Origin: Leptospira jelokensis
GTDB lineage: Bacteria; Spirochaetota; Leptospiria; Leptospirales; Leptospiraceae
Assembly: GCF_004769635.1 (NCBI RefSeq)
Contig: NZ_RQGH01000026.1
Span: 744,001-808,000, forward strand
Direction of reading: 5' to 3'
DNA: 64,000 nt
The position numbers were made by a program, and so were the translations under genes. Within the stretch, counting starts at the first letter, position 1, and each line of letters begins with the position of its first letter. A model generated the notes under the pieces. The model was not told where the DNA came from. It searched no databases and was given only the letters and a program-made list of their open reading frames with translations. Of the stretch, positions 51,385 to 61,191 are shown in pieces.

Positions 51385-52071
51385 TTAGTTACCTGTGTTT
51401 GTCGTCACTGGTTCCTTGATCCAGTCATACTTTGCATCTTTGTGTTTCCCTTGTTCCACTAAAGATTTTAAGTTTAATAGGGTTTCGTAAGGAGTGTCCG
51501 TAAGTACCATATTGATGACGGATTGCGGAACAGATCCACCTGGTTCAAAATGGGCTTGGTATTCGATTTTAGTTTTCCCATTCGCAAGTGGAATCAGTTT
51601 CCAATACCCTTCAAAAGCAGGCATACGAGTGACTCCAGAAGGAGTTGCCTTCGCATTTGAATCCAATCGTCTCATCTTCATGGTGGTCGTAAGTGTTTTT
51701 TCATTCTGTTCGAAACTTCGATCCATGATCACATCACGGTCGTTCACTGGCCAAGGAGCACCATTGCGTAAATACACTGAGGATTTTTTTTCACTACCTG
51801 AAAGAACTGTCAGTTCCTTACATTGGTGGTATAAATTCTTACATGATTGTGGGTCTACAAGCAATGCAATGATTTGTGAAATGGAAGCATCTACTTCTGT
51901 TTTTCCTAAAAACTCTTCGATATTGGAACCTGCCACTGGTCTTGTCAGAATTTGGATTCCTTTTTTTCGTTTTGATTCAGACCATTCTGTAGCTTCTGAA
52001 AAAAGTGGAAGTACGTTTGTGATTAGGAAACATCCTAAAAGGAATTTGAGTGCTGTCTGTTTTTTGATCAT
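51385..52071 (-). CDS. START/SRPBCC lipid-binding domain protein, exported
   Basis: 228 aa. Signal peptide (to about residue 27). The START-like domain fills the rest, with VDASISQIIALLVDPQSC, WPVNDRDVIMDRSF and GYWKLIPLANGKTKIEYQAHFEPGG, the pattern of bacterial START proteins similar to StAR. Likely binds a lipid or sterol-like ligand in the periplasm. It follows the serine hydrolase gene by 2 bp, so the two are cotranscribed. Confidence 0.85.
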   Translation of the reverse strand: MIKKQTALKFLLGCFLITNVLPLFSEATEWSESKRKKGIQILTRPVAGSNIEEFLGKTEVDASISQIIALLVDPQSCKNLYHQCKELTVLSGSEKKSSVYLRNGAPWPVNDRDVIMDRSFEQNEKTLTTTMKMRRLDSNAKATPSGVTRMPAFEGYWKLIPLANGKTKIEYQAHFEPGGSVPQSVINMVLTDTPYETLLNLKSLVEQGKHKDAKYDWIKEPVTTNTGN

Positions 52072-52073
52072 GG

Positions 52074-53324
52074 TTACCTGCCTATTTGCGCGTGTATGAG
52101 TGGTCTTACTGTTTCTGCAAAGAATAATGAGGTTGAAGAAGGTGGTAACAAGTTCAATCCATTTTTTCTTCCTAGATTATTCACTGCAAGGATTGCCATG
52201 TAATTCCGATTTTTATCAAGCCATGGGAAAAATCCATTGATACCGATACTATGGGATACCAAGTCTTTATCACATTCGGAAGGTACATCGGTCACAGTGC
52301 AAAACCTCCAGTTGCCTAAACCATATTGCCAGCGGTACCCAAAGGCCGAGAATTGGGAGTACCCAATCCTTGCTCCATTGTACTGGTCGGCTAAAATTTC
52401 TGTCACTGAGTTAGATGTCAAAAACGTGTTCACGTTTGCTCCCGAAGAATTTTTTGCAGTGCCATTCGTAAGCAGGGCATTGAGCATACCAGCATAATGA
52501 GATGGAGAAATGGAAAGTCCATAGGCTCCTGACAAACTGCCATCGGTATCCTCACCCGTTCTAAAATTCCCTCGCCACACTGCCTGGCTTGCGTCCCAAC
52601 CAAGTGGTGTCACGATGAGTTGTGTGAATAAGGTATCCCAAGTTTTATTGCATGCAACTTCTAACATTCGTTGTGCGACTGCCATATGGTTGGAATTGTA
52701 TTGGTAAAGTGCTCCCGGTGTCCCTGTGGATTGGTCGCGAATTTCATTCACACAATTATTTTTTTGGGTGTCTGAGGCTCCTAGAGGCAATGTAGAAATA
52801 CAACTCGCTTGCCCAGATCCATTCCCACCACCAGCATTGAGACCAGAGGTAAAGGAGAGTAACTGTCGTAAGGTGACGTTCGCATAAGTGCCTGTCCAAC
52901 CCAAAACTTGTGCTGTCGTGCGAGATAGAGTGATTGCACCAGCGACGGCACCATTATTACATGAACCTGCTGTTACTGTCCCACAGGTTCCTGCAGACCC
53001 AGCATTACAATCAATCGCACGCATGGCTGTAACCGCGGTGACCCATTTGGAACCTGATGCAATTGGTTTGTAAGTGTTATAGTCAAGGACTGACTGTCTG
53101 GCATAAATCCTAGATCCATTTTGGTCATACACTTGGAAACTTGCACCCTCGTCAGTTGTTTTCACGTATTGGTCAAAACAGGTATCCAAACTAAAACAAG
53201 ATCCGAGAATCCCAGCAAATAAAATAGAACGGGCTTCCTTGTTTGTTTCTACGGATTTTTGGCATTGGACGAAAAGGACAAAAAGGCTAAAGGTGACAAA
53301 TAGTGTGAATCGATTTGTTTTCAT
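52074..53324 (-). CDS. Serine hydrolase (beta-lactamase/transpeptidase-like) lipoprotein
   Basis: 416 aa. Lipobox FVQC (Cys21). Class C beta-lactamase-like fold: SxxK motif SGSK (Ser90, Lys93), YNSN as the Tyr-x-Asn motif in LYQYNSNHMA, and HSIGINGF near the end. Several extra cysteines in SAGTCGTVTAGSCNN suggest disulphides. The family covers esterases and D-aminopeptidases. Not clearly a beta-lactamase. First gene before the START gene. Confidence 0.85.
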   Translation of the reverse strand: MKTNRFTLFVTFSLFVLFVQCQKSVETNKEARSILFAGILGSCFSLDTCFDQYVKTTDEGASFQVYDQNGSRIYARQSVLDYNTYKPIASGSKWVTAVTAMRAIDCNAGSAGTCGTVTAGSCNNGAVAGAITLSRTTAQVLGWTGTYANVTLRQLLSFTSGLNAGGGNGSGQASCISTLPLGASDTQKNNCVNEIRDQSTGTPGALYQYNSNHMAVAQRMLEVACNKTWDTLFTQLIVTPLGWDASQAVWRGNFRTGEDTDGSLSGAYGLSISPSHYAGMLNALLTNGTAKNSSGANVNTFLTSNSVTEILADQYNGARIGYSQFSAFGYRWQYGLGNWRFCTVTDVPSECDKDLVSHSIGINGFFPWLDKNRNYMAILAVNNLGRKNGLNLLPPSSTSLFFAETVRPLIHAQIGR

Positions 53325-53335
53325 ACAAATTCTCC

Positions 53336-53809
53336 TTAAAAACGAATTGGTTCGAGAGTGATGATTTTGCCTGTTTTTTCTAAATCACAGGAAGCAAACT
53401 CTGGTAAAAGGAGAGCATCTCTGGCGACTCCCCCAACAGTTGTTAGTCCATCATAAATACTTCCCAAGGCAACGGCACCTTTTGTGCGAATGTCTGATTC
53501 ACATTGTAAAACAGATGATTCCATAAAAGATTCATCATCTTCGATTTTGGATGTGAAGGAAAAAAGAGTTTTTGCTAAAAATCCATTGATGATGAGCAGG
53601 GGAGAAATCGGTCCTTGGCCTCCTTTCATACCTGATTGTGCCAACCAAAATGCGGATGCGGTTGCTTCTGCTTCTAAGATGGCATCTGAAATTCTTTTTT
53701 TTGCTTCAGAGCCTTTGACGGCACCATAGGTAGGAATTCCGATCCCTTCCGTGATCATACAATTTGTAAAAAAGGATAAGAAAAGAATGGATAAAATGAT
53801 TTGTTTCAT
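53336..53809 (-). CDS. Small leptospiral lipoprotein of unknown function
   Basis: 157 aa from ATG 53809. The ORF is open to 53947, but that part lies in the divergent methyltransferase gene. Lipobox FFTNC (Cys17). The body has a repeated small-residue helix (ILEAEATASAFWLAQSG) and a DDESFMESSVLQCESD segment. It is 11 bp upstream of the serine hydrolase gene, in one operon with it and the START gene. Function not known. Confidence 0.7.
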   Translation of the reverse strand: MKQIILSILFLSFFTNCMITEGIGIPTYGAVKGSEAKKRISDAILEAEATASAFWLAQSGMKGGQGPISPLLIINGFLAKTLFSFTSKIEDDESFMESSVLQCESDIRTKGAVALGSIYDGLTTVGGVARDALLLPEFASCDLEKTGKIITLEPIRF

Positions 53810-53832
53810 AGAATACTGAACCTCATAACCAA

Positions 53833-54540
53833 ATGAAAAATTGGGAACAAACATACCTTCAATACCAACCTCGAATCCCCGAACCGGAATTGATGGAAGA
53901 ACCCAACCAAGTTGTTTCTTATGCGAATGCCGATTTTGAATCGGCACATTCGATGATCATGAATCTGTTTCAAAATAGGTTACCTCTTAAATTTTCGCCA
54001 CACTCAGTGTTAGACTTAGGATCGGGACCTGGAGATATGTCTTCTCGGTTGTTCCAAATGTTTCCCAATGCAAATTTCACCTTTCTCGATGGCTCCAAAT
54101 TAATGTTAGATTTTTGTGAGAAGCGCCTTTCTACTTTCGATCTGAAAAAAAGAAACAATAAAATGGTTTTTAAAAACGAACTTGTCCAAGAGTTTGTTCC
54201 CGAATCCAGTTATGAACTAGTGTTCTCAAATTCTCTTTTGCATCACGTACACAATCCTTACGAATTTTGGTCTGCCATCCAAAGGTCTATCGATGATGAT
54301 AGTTTTACTTTTGTTTGTGACTTATTAAGACCCAATTCCATTTCAGAAGCACATCATCTTGTCGAGCGTTATGCGAAGAATGAATCCGAGATTCTAAAAA
54401 ATGATTTTTTGAATAGCTTACTTGCTGCTTTTCGATTGGATGAAGTGACGGAGATGATCTCAAACATCCGAATGAATCATAAACTCAATGTAGAAATCAT
54501 TTCAGATCGGCATTGGATTTGTTATTCTAAACCTAAGTAA
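53833..54540 (+). CDS. Class I SAM-dependent methyltransferase
   Basis: 235 aa. Motif I VLDLGSGPGDMSSRLF (about residues 58-73), acidic motif II FTFLDGS, post-motif FSNSLLHHVHNPYEFW and DLLRPNS. Substrate unknown. It is divergent from the lipoprotein operon with 23 bp between starts, and convergent to the Tim44-like gene. Confidence 0.85.
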   Translation: MKNWEQTYLQYQPRIPEPELMEEPNQVVSYANADFESAHSMIMNLFQNRLPLKFSPHSVLDLGSGPGDMSSRLFQMFPNANFTFLDGSKLMLDFCEKRLSTFDLKKRNNKMVFKNELVQEFVPESSYELVFSNSLLHHVHNPYEFWSAIQRSIDDDSFTFVCDLLRPNSISEAHHLVERYAKNESEILKNDFLNSLLAAFRLDEVTEMISNIRMNHKLNVEIISDRHWICYSKPK

Positions 54541-54545
54541 CCGGT

Positions 54546-57236
54546 TTAGAGCGAAACCATTTTGATCGAATGGAATAACCAATCAGAGATTACTTTTGGA
54601 ATTGGTTTACGGCAATAAGAGCACTCATTCACATCTACTTCGGGAAGGGGAGCACCACAATTCTCACAAGAAAGTTCAGAAAATCCAATGGATTTTGGCC
54701 TTTCCTTAGGCAAAACCAAACGAATGTGTGAGCGCCGGTGTTCTGGTACAAGGCCTTTTTTCCTTGCGACACTCCAACGAATTTCACAGGTCATTTCTGG
54801 TACTAGATGATTTTCGTATTTCACAAGATGGCATGACCCTACTACTGGCGAATGCATTGGTTCTTTCCCAGGTTCTCCTAATTCTGAATTTGTTTCATTT
54901 GTGCTTTCTCTTTTTAAGATTTGGCTTCCTTGTATGGATTGGAAATGGAGCCACTTCCAAAAAATAGTAGTTGCCCGATCTTCTAATATTTGTTTTGCGA
55001 CGTTTTCTGGTAAGGATTTGAGTTTTGGATTCTTAGCCGAATCCCACTCGACAGTTTGGGTGATTTCAGTTAATACCCAATCCGCTTCACCCGAATTAAA
55101 AATCCCACCACAATACTCACATTTATTGGTACTATGAGAAAACTTTGCCGATGCTCCACAACTTGGGCATAAATCATGAATCAAATCGATTTTTGGTTTG
55201 GTAACTGTATTTACCTTTCTTGTATACGAATGGATTTCTTCATAAGTGGAAAATTTTATATGATCTAAATTTTTCTGGATATCTAATTCAGATGTTTGTT
55301 TGGCAAAGGTATTGTCTTTTGTTTTACACTTTAGTTTAAGGTGTAATGTCAAATAATCAGATTCGATCGAAAAATCGATAATTTGAACCGATAACACTGA
55401 AAAGTCTTTCATTCGATTCACTTCTCCATCTACATCCTTCATTAAGTGGAGTTGGATAAAGAACCTTTGGAAGACCGCTGCTGAGAGAAAATTGCGAACG
55501 GGTTCCATATCTCCATTGTTCCAAGCGAGAACAGTTTTTTCCGTAATCGTTGTTACTTTTTCTTTGAAGAGATTGAAATCAAAGTTCACATCGAATTTTT
55601 TAATTTCTGAGACAAAGGATTTAAAAGTTTGTTTTTCTCTTTTTTGTTTTTTCTTTCGTTTCCATACATAAAGACCGGTGAGTCCAATCAGGACGAAAAA
55701 AATCCCGATAGAGAACAAATATCCTGTATGGTTTCCCGATCCTGGGGAATGCATAAATGCATTTAATACTGCATAATAAATCAATAATGGATTATAAGTG
55801 ATCTCCTTGTTTTTTTCTCTCATCCGAAGAGAAACAGCATATTGGGAAGGAAGTGGATTTTGCCAAAGGATTGTAAATCCATCAGTCTCCCATTTTGGTT
55901 GGACTGGGATAAAAAGGGATGACTTGTCTAACAAATCAGAACAATAGTCGCAAGCAGTGAAAACCAATTCTAATTCGGTGAGGTTTGGTTCACAAGTTTC
56001 TTCGCATAACACTCGCAAGGAAAACGAATCTAGTTCTAAATTCTCACTTCTTTCTAATTTTGTAATTCGAATCCAACGTTCGATTCCATTCTCCATCCGA
56101 TTCGAACCTTCCCCAAGTGTATGATACGAGAACTGATAGTTCTTTTTCTCGTTTGGCCCATCACTTCCCTCTGAAAGGGACACACTAAAGAGATGCCAAA
56201 AGTAAGTGGTGAGTCCTTCAAAACCATAGGAAATTTGAAATGCCGGCATCCAAAATTGGTTCCACGTTGATTCGCCAGACTCATGAAATCGATTGAGTCC
56301 TAGTTGGAATTGCAACTGGTCAAGGTTTGGGTTTTTATTTGGGATTTGGATTTTGGAAGAATAAAAATGAGAACCGTTTGCTTTCAGTGTAACTGTTTCT
56401 TCTAGCGTATAAACACTGTCATGCGAATTTGAATGATTGGAAATATTTTTCTCTGAGGATTGATTTGGGATTTGGTTTAGCATACCAATGACAATTAAAT
56501 CGGCAGACTCGTCCTTTTCTTTGGTTTGGTAAAAAAAATGGAAATCCTCGAATGAAACTGGTATGCTAATCCTCTCGTATTCTAAAAGGGAAGAATTGAA
56601 TACTTCTTTTTGGATTCGTAAATCTTTCGAAAAAGAATTGGGATCCCAACGTAAATCCAATTGGAAAGGTTCGGAGGCATGGTTTGTTTTCGTTATTCTC
56701 CAATTCACGAGAGATAGTTTTCCCAGAGGAACAAAGGCTTCTTTGATTTTGTAACTAACACTGATGTCCATTTCTGGATTCTGTTCGTTGTTTGACCAAA
56801 ATAGTGTTAATGTACCAGCGTTATGCGAAGAATAAATTGATTCGGGCAAAATCACTAAATCTGAGATCTCAGCTTCTTTCTGGATTAAAATGGAAGGCCG
56901 CCGAATTCCAATTTTGGATTGGTCTTTAAGGACGTGGAAAGTTTCTTTTACGTCGGCGCTTCCGTCTTCATGGAAATGGATGGATATCGTATGATTTTTG
57001 GTTTCAAAGTAGGAAGTGGGTTCTGGGCCACTAGAAGTTGAATAGGATGAAGAAGAATCTTTTGATTTTGAAGACGAAGAACTTGAGGAAGAGGAAGGTT
57101 TGTAACTTGAATAGGAGGAGCGACTGCTACTCGAACTGGAGCTAGAAGAGCGATAGGAATTTCCCATCCCAGGCCTTGCCTCCAGGGAATTCAGCCAAAA
57201 GACAAGTAGGGAAAGGAGAGTGAAAATGTTACGCAA
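54546..57236 (-). CDS. DUF2207-/Tim44-like membrane protein with zinc ribbons
   Basis: 896 aa. Signal peptide, then a Ser-rich low-complexity stretch (about 27-68), then an extracytoplasmic domain starting FETKNHTISIHFHEDGSADVKETF, like the N-terminal part of DUF2207 proteins. One membrane helix near residue 515 (LFSIGIFFVLIGLTGLYVW) is followed by a basic stop sequence. A cytoplasmic Tim44-like domain (about 540-690) follows, then two zinc ribbons, CPSC/CEYC and CENC/CSYC. Large multi-domain envelope protein of unknown role. It overlaps the TerB-like gene by 8 bp. Confidence 0.78.
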   Translation of the reverse strand: MRNIFTLLSLLVFWLNSLEARPGMGNSYRSSSSSSSSSRSSYSSYKPSSSSSSSSSKSKDSSSSYSTSSGPEPTSYFETKNHTISIHFHEDGSADVKETFHVLKDQSKIGIRRPSILIQKEAEISDLVILPESIYSSHNAGTLTLFWSNNEQNPEMDISVSYKIKEAFVPLGKLSLVNWRITKTNHASEPFQLDLRWDPNSFSKDLRIQKEVFNSSLLEYERISIPVSFEDFHFFYQTKEKDESADLIVIGMLNQIPNQSSEKNISNHSNSHDSVYTLEETVTLKANGSHFYSSKIQIPNKNPNLDQLQFQLGLNRFHESGESTWNQFWMPAFQISYGFEGLTTYFWHLFSVSLSEGSDGPNEKKNYQFSYHTLGEGSNRMENGIERWIRITKLERSENLELDSFSLRVLCEETCEPNLTELELVFTACDYCSDLLDKSSLFIPVQPKWETDGFTILWQNPLPSQYAVSLRMREKNKEITYNPLLIYYAVLNAFMHSPGSGNHTGYLFSIGIFFVLIGLTGLYVWKRKKKQKREKQTFKSFVSEIKKFDVNFDFNLFKEKVTTITEKTVLAWNNGDMEPVRNFLSAAVFQRFFIQLHLMKDVDGEVNRMKDFSVLSVQIIDFSIESDYLTLHLKLKCKTKDNTFAKQTSELDIQKNLDHIKFSTYEEIHSYTRKVNTVTKPKIDLIHDLCPSCGASAKFSHSTNKCEYCGGIFNSGEADWVLTEITQTVEWDSAKNPKLKSLPENVAKQILEDRATTIFWKWLHFQSIQGSQILKRESTNETNSELGEPGKEPMHSPVVGSCHLVKYENHLVPEMTCEIRWSVARKKGLVPEHRRSHIRLVLPKERPKSIGFSELSCENCGAPLPEVDVNECSYCRKPIPKVISDWLFHSIKMVSL

Positions 57237-57720
57237 GGTATTTTTTTTCCACGCGCACTTTGTCCATCGGGCTGATTTTCAATTCTTTGGCTAAGTCCTC
57301 TAAAAATTGAATTTCCGCTTGGTTTAAAGATCCATCGGAAGCAACGATACAAACCGCATCTTCAAAAAAATTCAACGCATATTCATCACTATCTGCGACA
57401 ACCTTAGAAATCGTTTTCATCGGTAAGGGATTATCGAACGTTTTGGAAAGAATGTCTAGGACTTGTTTTTTTTGGGTTTGGAACCCACTGAGCAAACAAT
57501 CAGGTTCAAACAGGACATTCACAAGTTCTCCCACAATTTCCCCTTCTTTTTTTTTGAATTGGCCATCCGCATTACAAGCATAGGACCATAAACTCAAAAG
57601 AACTTTTGCATATTCGATATGGAGGTCACTTTCAATATCGAGGGTTTTGTGGATGGTTTCTGGGTGACTCTTTTTATTTCCCTTAACCTGTTTCAAATTT
57701 TGAACGATTTTCTTAGCCAT
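57229..57720 (-). CDS. TerB-like tellurite-resistance fold protein
   Basis: 163 aa from ATG 57720; the ORF is open eight codons further. The domain from about residue 45 has CNADGQFKKKEGEIV and VASDGSLNQAEIQFLEDLAKEL, two acidic EF-hand-like loops of the TerB/DUF533 family. TerB proteins link to membranes and metal stress. Directly coupled to the Tim44-like/zinc-ribbon gene. Upstream of it is divergent metG. Confidence 0.82.
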   Translation of the reverse strand: MAKKIVQNLKQVKGNKKSHPETIHKTLDIESDLHIEYAKVLLSLWSYACNADGQFKKKEGEIVGELVNVLFEPDCLLSGFQTQKKQVLDILSKTFDNPLPMKTISKVVADSDEYALNFFEDAVCIVASDGSLNQAEIQFLEDLAKELKISPMDKVRVEKKYLA

Positions 57721-57840
57721 AACAAACAGGAAGTTTAAGGGCATTCATACTTCCTTCAACTTCATTTTTTTACTCTTTTCTTGATTTTTCTCAAAAATAG
57801 GCTGAATTGGAAAATCCCAATTGGAAACTGGAACTAATCT

Positions 57841-59886
57841 ATGTCGAAACACATCTTAGTTACAAGTGCTTTGCCTTATGCAAACGGCTCCATCCATTTG
57901 GGCCATATTTTAGAGGCTGTCCAAACAGATATTTGGGTGCGATTCCAAAAGTTGATTGGAAATGAATGTTATTTTTTCTGTGCGGATGATACACACGGAA
58001 CACCCATCATGATTGCTGCCAAAAAAGCAGGCAAAACCCCTGAGTCCATGATTGAGGAGGTGCAAAAGGAACATTATAAGGATCTAACATCCTTTGGTGT
58101 TGAGTATGATAACTATTACACAACCAACTCGGAAGAGAACCGAAAGTTCTCAGAATCCATTTACTTAACCCTTAAAAAAAATGGACATATTGTTTCTCGG
58201 AACATCGAACAGTCGTATTGCGAACACGATAAAATGTTTTTACCAGACAGGTTCATCAAAGGGACTTGCCCAAAATGTGGAGCAAAAGACCAGTATGGAG
58301 ATTCCTGCGAAGTCTGTGGAACAAGTTATTCGCCAAAAGATCTAAAAGATTCTTATTGCTCAATCTGCGGAACCACACCTGTTCTTAAAGAATCAAAACA
58401 TTTATTTTTTAAACTCCAAGATTTCCAAAACCAACTTAAAACTTGGATGGAAGAAGGGAACCGATTGAATGAGGGTGCCCAAAAGAAACTTCAAGAATGG
58501 TTTACTTCCGGACTTCAGGAATGGGATATCAGTCGTGATGGACCTTACTTCGGTTTTGCGATCCCAGAAGAGGAAAACAAATATTTTTATGTATGGCTTG
58601 ATGCACCAATTGGTTACATGGCATCTTCTTTAAACCATCTCAAAGATGAAAAAAAATTCAATGAGTTTTGGAAAGATGGAAAAGGAGAAATTGTCCACTT
58701 CATCGGTAAGGACATTTTGTACTTCCACGGATTGTTTTGGCCAGCGATGTTAATGGGTTCTGGTTACAAAGCACCGAGCCAACTGAATGTGCACGGTTTC
58801 TTAACCGTCAATGGGGAGAAGATGTCCAAGTCTCGTGGGACATTTATCAATGCTTCCACATTTGCAAAATACTTAGATGTGGAACATTTTCGTTTTTACA
58901 TGGCATGCAGATTGGGTTCTGGAATGGAGGACGTTGACATATCCTTTGATGATTTTGTGTCCAGAGTGAACTCTGATTTGATTGGGAACTTGGTGAATTT
59001 AGTTTCTCGAGTTTCAACTTCCATACTTGATAAAATGGATCGAAAACTGGGAAGTTTGTCTAGCGAAGGGAAATCTTTGGTGACTGAACTCCTAAACAAA
59101 GAAGTCGAAATTCGAGAAGCGTATGAGTCACGTAACTATTCTAAGGTGATGAGGGAAATTACGGGCCTCGGTGACAAAGTCAATAAATATGTGAATGACT
59201 ACGCTCCTTGGAACTTAATCAAAACGGATGTAGAAAAAGCAAGAGAGGTTGTCACAACATCTCTCAATTGTGCAAAAATCCTTTTTACGTATCTGGCACC
59301 AGTGACCCCAAAAATTGCAAAGGCAATCACAGAGTTATTCCAGATTCCAGTATTGAGTTTTATGAATTTAACAGAGACCATAGAGAACAGAGTCCTTGGT
59401 CCCTACCAAATGTTATCCAAACGTGTGGAGGAAAAAAATATTACAGTTATGATCGCGGAAACAAAAGAATCATTCGAAAAATCCAACCCTAACCAATCAA
59501 AAGCGGAACCATCCAAGTCCAATACGAACGAGACAAAGTCGGCAACCGTTTCAGAGGATGGCTACATCACAATTGACGAACTTTCAAAAGTGGAACTTCG
59601 GGTGGGTCTCATCAAAGAAGCAAACCCCGTGGAGGGGGCTGACAAACTTTTGTTTGTAAAAGTAGATTTAGGAGAAAAAGGGATCAAAAACGTATTTGCA
59701 GGCATCAAAGCAAGTTACACAGCGGAAGAACTCGTAGGTAAAAAAGTTGTCGTCGTGGCCAATTTGAAACCTCGCCAAATGAAGTTTGGATTGTCGGAAG
59801 CAATGTTACTTGCTTCAGGGAAAGACAAAACCTTATCATTGTTTGTGCCTGACCGCGATGCAAATCCAGGTGACCTTTTGAAATAA
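57841..59886 (+). CDS. metG: Methionyl-tRNA synthetase
   Basis: 681 aa. Class I marks: ANGSIHLGHI (HIGH), NGEKMSKSRG (KMSKS), and a four-cysteine zinc knuckle with CPKCGAKDQ, CEVCG and CSICG. A C-terminal EMAP-like tRNA-binding domain from about residue 575 (VELRVGLIKEANPVEGADKLLF), joined by a Ser/Asn/Lys linker, makes it the dimeric long form as in E. coli. It charges tRNA-Met. First gene of a tight operon with a cyclase. Confidence 0.96.
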   Translation: MSKHILVTSALPYANGSIHLGHILEAVQTDIWVRFQKLIGNECYFFCADDTHGTPIMIAAKKAGKTPESMIEEVQKEHYKDLTSFGVEYDNYYTTNSEENRKFSESIYLTLKKNGHIVSRNIEQSYCEHDKMFLPDRFIKGTCPKCGAKDQYGDSCEVCGTSYSPKDLKDSYCSICGTTPVLKESKHLFFKLQDFQNQLKTWMEEGNRLNEGAQKKLQEWFTSGLQEWDISRDGPYFGFAIPEEENKYFYVWLDAPIGYMASSLNHLKDEKKFNEFWKDGKGEIVHFIGKDILYFHGLFWPAMLMGSGYKAPSQLNVHGFLTVNGEKMSKSRGTFINASTFAKYLDVEHFRFYMACRLGSGMEDVDISFDDFVSRVNSDLIGNLVNLVSRVSTSILDKMDRKLGSLSSEGKSLVTELLNKEVEIREAYESRNYSKVMREITGLGDKVNKYVNDYAPWNLIKTDVEKAREVVTTSLNCAKILFTYLAPVTPKIAKAITELFQIPVLSFMNLTETIENRVLGPYQMLSKRVEEKNITVMIAETKESFEKSNPNQSKAEPSKSNTNETKSATVSEDGYITIDELSKVELRVGLIKEANPVEGADKLLFVKVDLGEKGIKNVFAGIKASYTAEELVGKKVVVVANLKPRQMKFGLSEAMLLASGKDKTLSLFVPDRDANPGDLLK

Positions 59887-59892
59887 AAAAAA

Positions 59893-61191
59893 ATGGCAAC
59901 AAAGTCAGAACAAATTTTAAGAGAAAAAGAAATCGAAGGGATTAAGTTTAGTCTCTATGGCAAAATGTTTGTTTTTGGACTTTTAACAATTGTTACCTTC
60001 TTTGTCGCCCAAACACTTTTTGAATTATTTACCATAAGTGCGATAGCGATTTTATTAAATATTGTTTTGTACATTCTTTCCAAATTTTTGAAACAAGGAA
60101 AGTTTGTGGCATTTGTGGGATTGTTTTGTGTAGTGATTGATTTGTTCATTGTTACCGTATTGCCATTTATATGGTACAATGCAGTTGGTGGAGAATTACA
60201 AGTTCCACGAACGTATCTCATCAAAACCTACATACACTTTATCATCGCTGGAACATTGATTATGAATGCATTTAGTATCCAACCAATGTATCCAATGTTG
60301 TATGCGTTGGGAGTTGTGATTAGCCAAGCTGGGATTTTGGTTTATGCCCAACAAGATCCTCGGTTTGTCACAACGGAAAACTTTAAAGAAGCCGTACTTG
60401 GTCCAGCAGCACATGTCAATAATTACATCACCTCAATGGCAATCATCGGGGTGCTTGGATTCTTTTTAGCATACCTTACTTATCGTGTTAGGCGAACCGT
60501 ACTTTCGGCCGTGACAAATGAAGTAAAGATGAACCAACTTACCCGTTATTTTTCACCGAACGTAGTAGACGAACTGGACCAAGCAGGCGAAGATTTTTTT
60601 AAACCAGGTGGAAAGGAATCTACGGTTGCCGTTTTGTTTTGTGATATCGCCAATTTTACTCAGATTTCCGAATCCTTGGGACCTGAAAAAACAATGGCCC
60701 TTTTATCTGAATACCATAACTTTATGTTGGATATTGTTTTTCAAAACCATGGAACACTCGATAAATTCATTGGTGATGGAATGATGGTAACCTTTGGTAC
60801 TCCTACTACTTCCCCAGATGATGCCACAAATTCTGTAAAAGCTGGAATTGCCATGTTGCAGGCATTAGCTGAATGGAATCAAAAAAGAGAATTAAAAGGC
60901 GAACAAGCAATCGCCATCCGAATAGGAATTCATTTTGGTTCTGTCATCGTAGGCAATGTTGGAGTGGAGAAACGTTTGGAATACACTGTCATCGGTGATA
61001 CAGTCAATGCGGCAAGTCGCCTTGAAGCATTAGGTAAAGAGTTAAAACGGAATTTTTTAATCTCAAGAGAATTGTTTGATCAAATTCGTTCGGAGTTAAA
61101 ACAAAATTTAAAGATAAAAACTTTGGGAACCCTTTCCCTCCGTGGCAAAACTAAAACCACAGAAATTATAGGAATTGAGGTCCCCACATGA
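59893..61191 (+). CDS. Membrane-bound class III adenylate/guanylate cyclase
   Basis: 432 aa. Six predicted membrane helices (about 20-200), then the class III catalytic domain (about 235-430): VAVLFCDIANFTQISE has the metal Asp, FIGDGMMVTFGTP the second, and LEYTVIGDTVNAASRLE the substrate region. It makes cyclic AMP or GMP as second messenger. It follows metG by 6 bp and overlaps the HisI-like gene by 4 bp. Confidence 0.92.
   Translation: MATKSEQILREKEIEGIKFSLYGKMFVFGLLTIVTFFVAQTLFELFTISAIAILLNIVLYILSKFLKQGKFVAFVGLFCVVIDLFIVTVLPFIWYNAVGGELQVPRTYLIKTYIHFIIAGTLIMNAFSIQPMYPMLYALGVVISQAGILVYAQQDPRFVTTENFKEAVLGPAAHVNNYITSMAIIGVLGFFLAYLTYRVRRTVLSAVTNEVKMNQLTRYFSPNVVDELDQAGEDFFKPGGKESTVAVLFCDIANFTQISESLGPEKTMALLSEYHNFMLDIVFQNHGTLDKFIGDGMMVTFGTPTTSPDDATNSVKAGIAMLQALAEWNQKRELKGEQAIAIRIGIHFGSVIVGNVGVEKRLEYTVIGDTVNAASRLEALGKELKRNFLISRELFDQIRSELKQNLKIKTLGTLSLRGKTKTTEIIGIEVPT

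Noticed and set aside
51494..52099. 201-codon plus-strand ORF opposite the START-domain gene.
   Set aside because: The minus strand shows a signal peptide and START fold; the plus frame lacks any motif and overlaps the next operon start.
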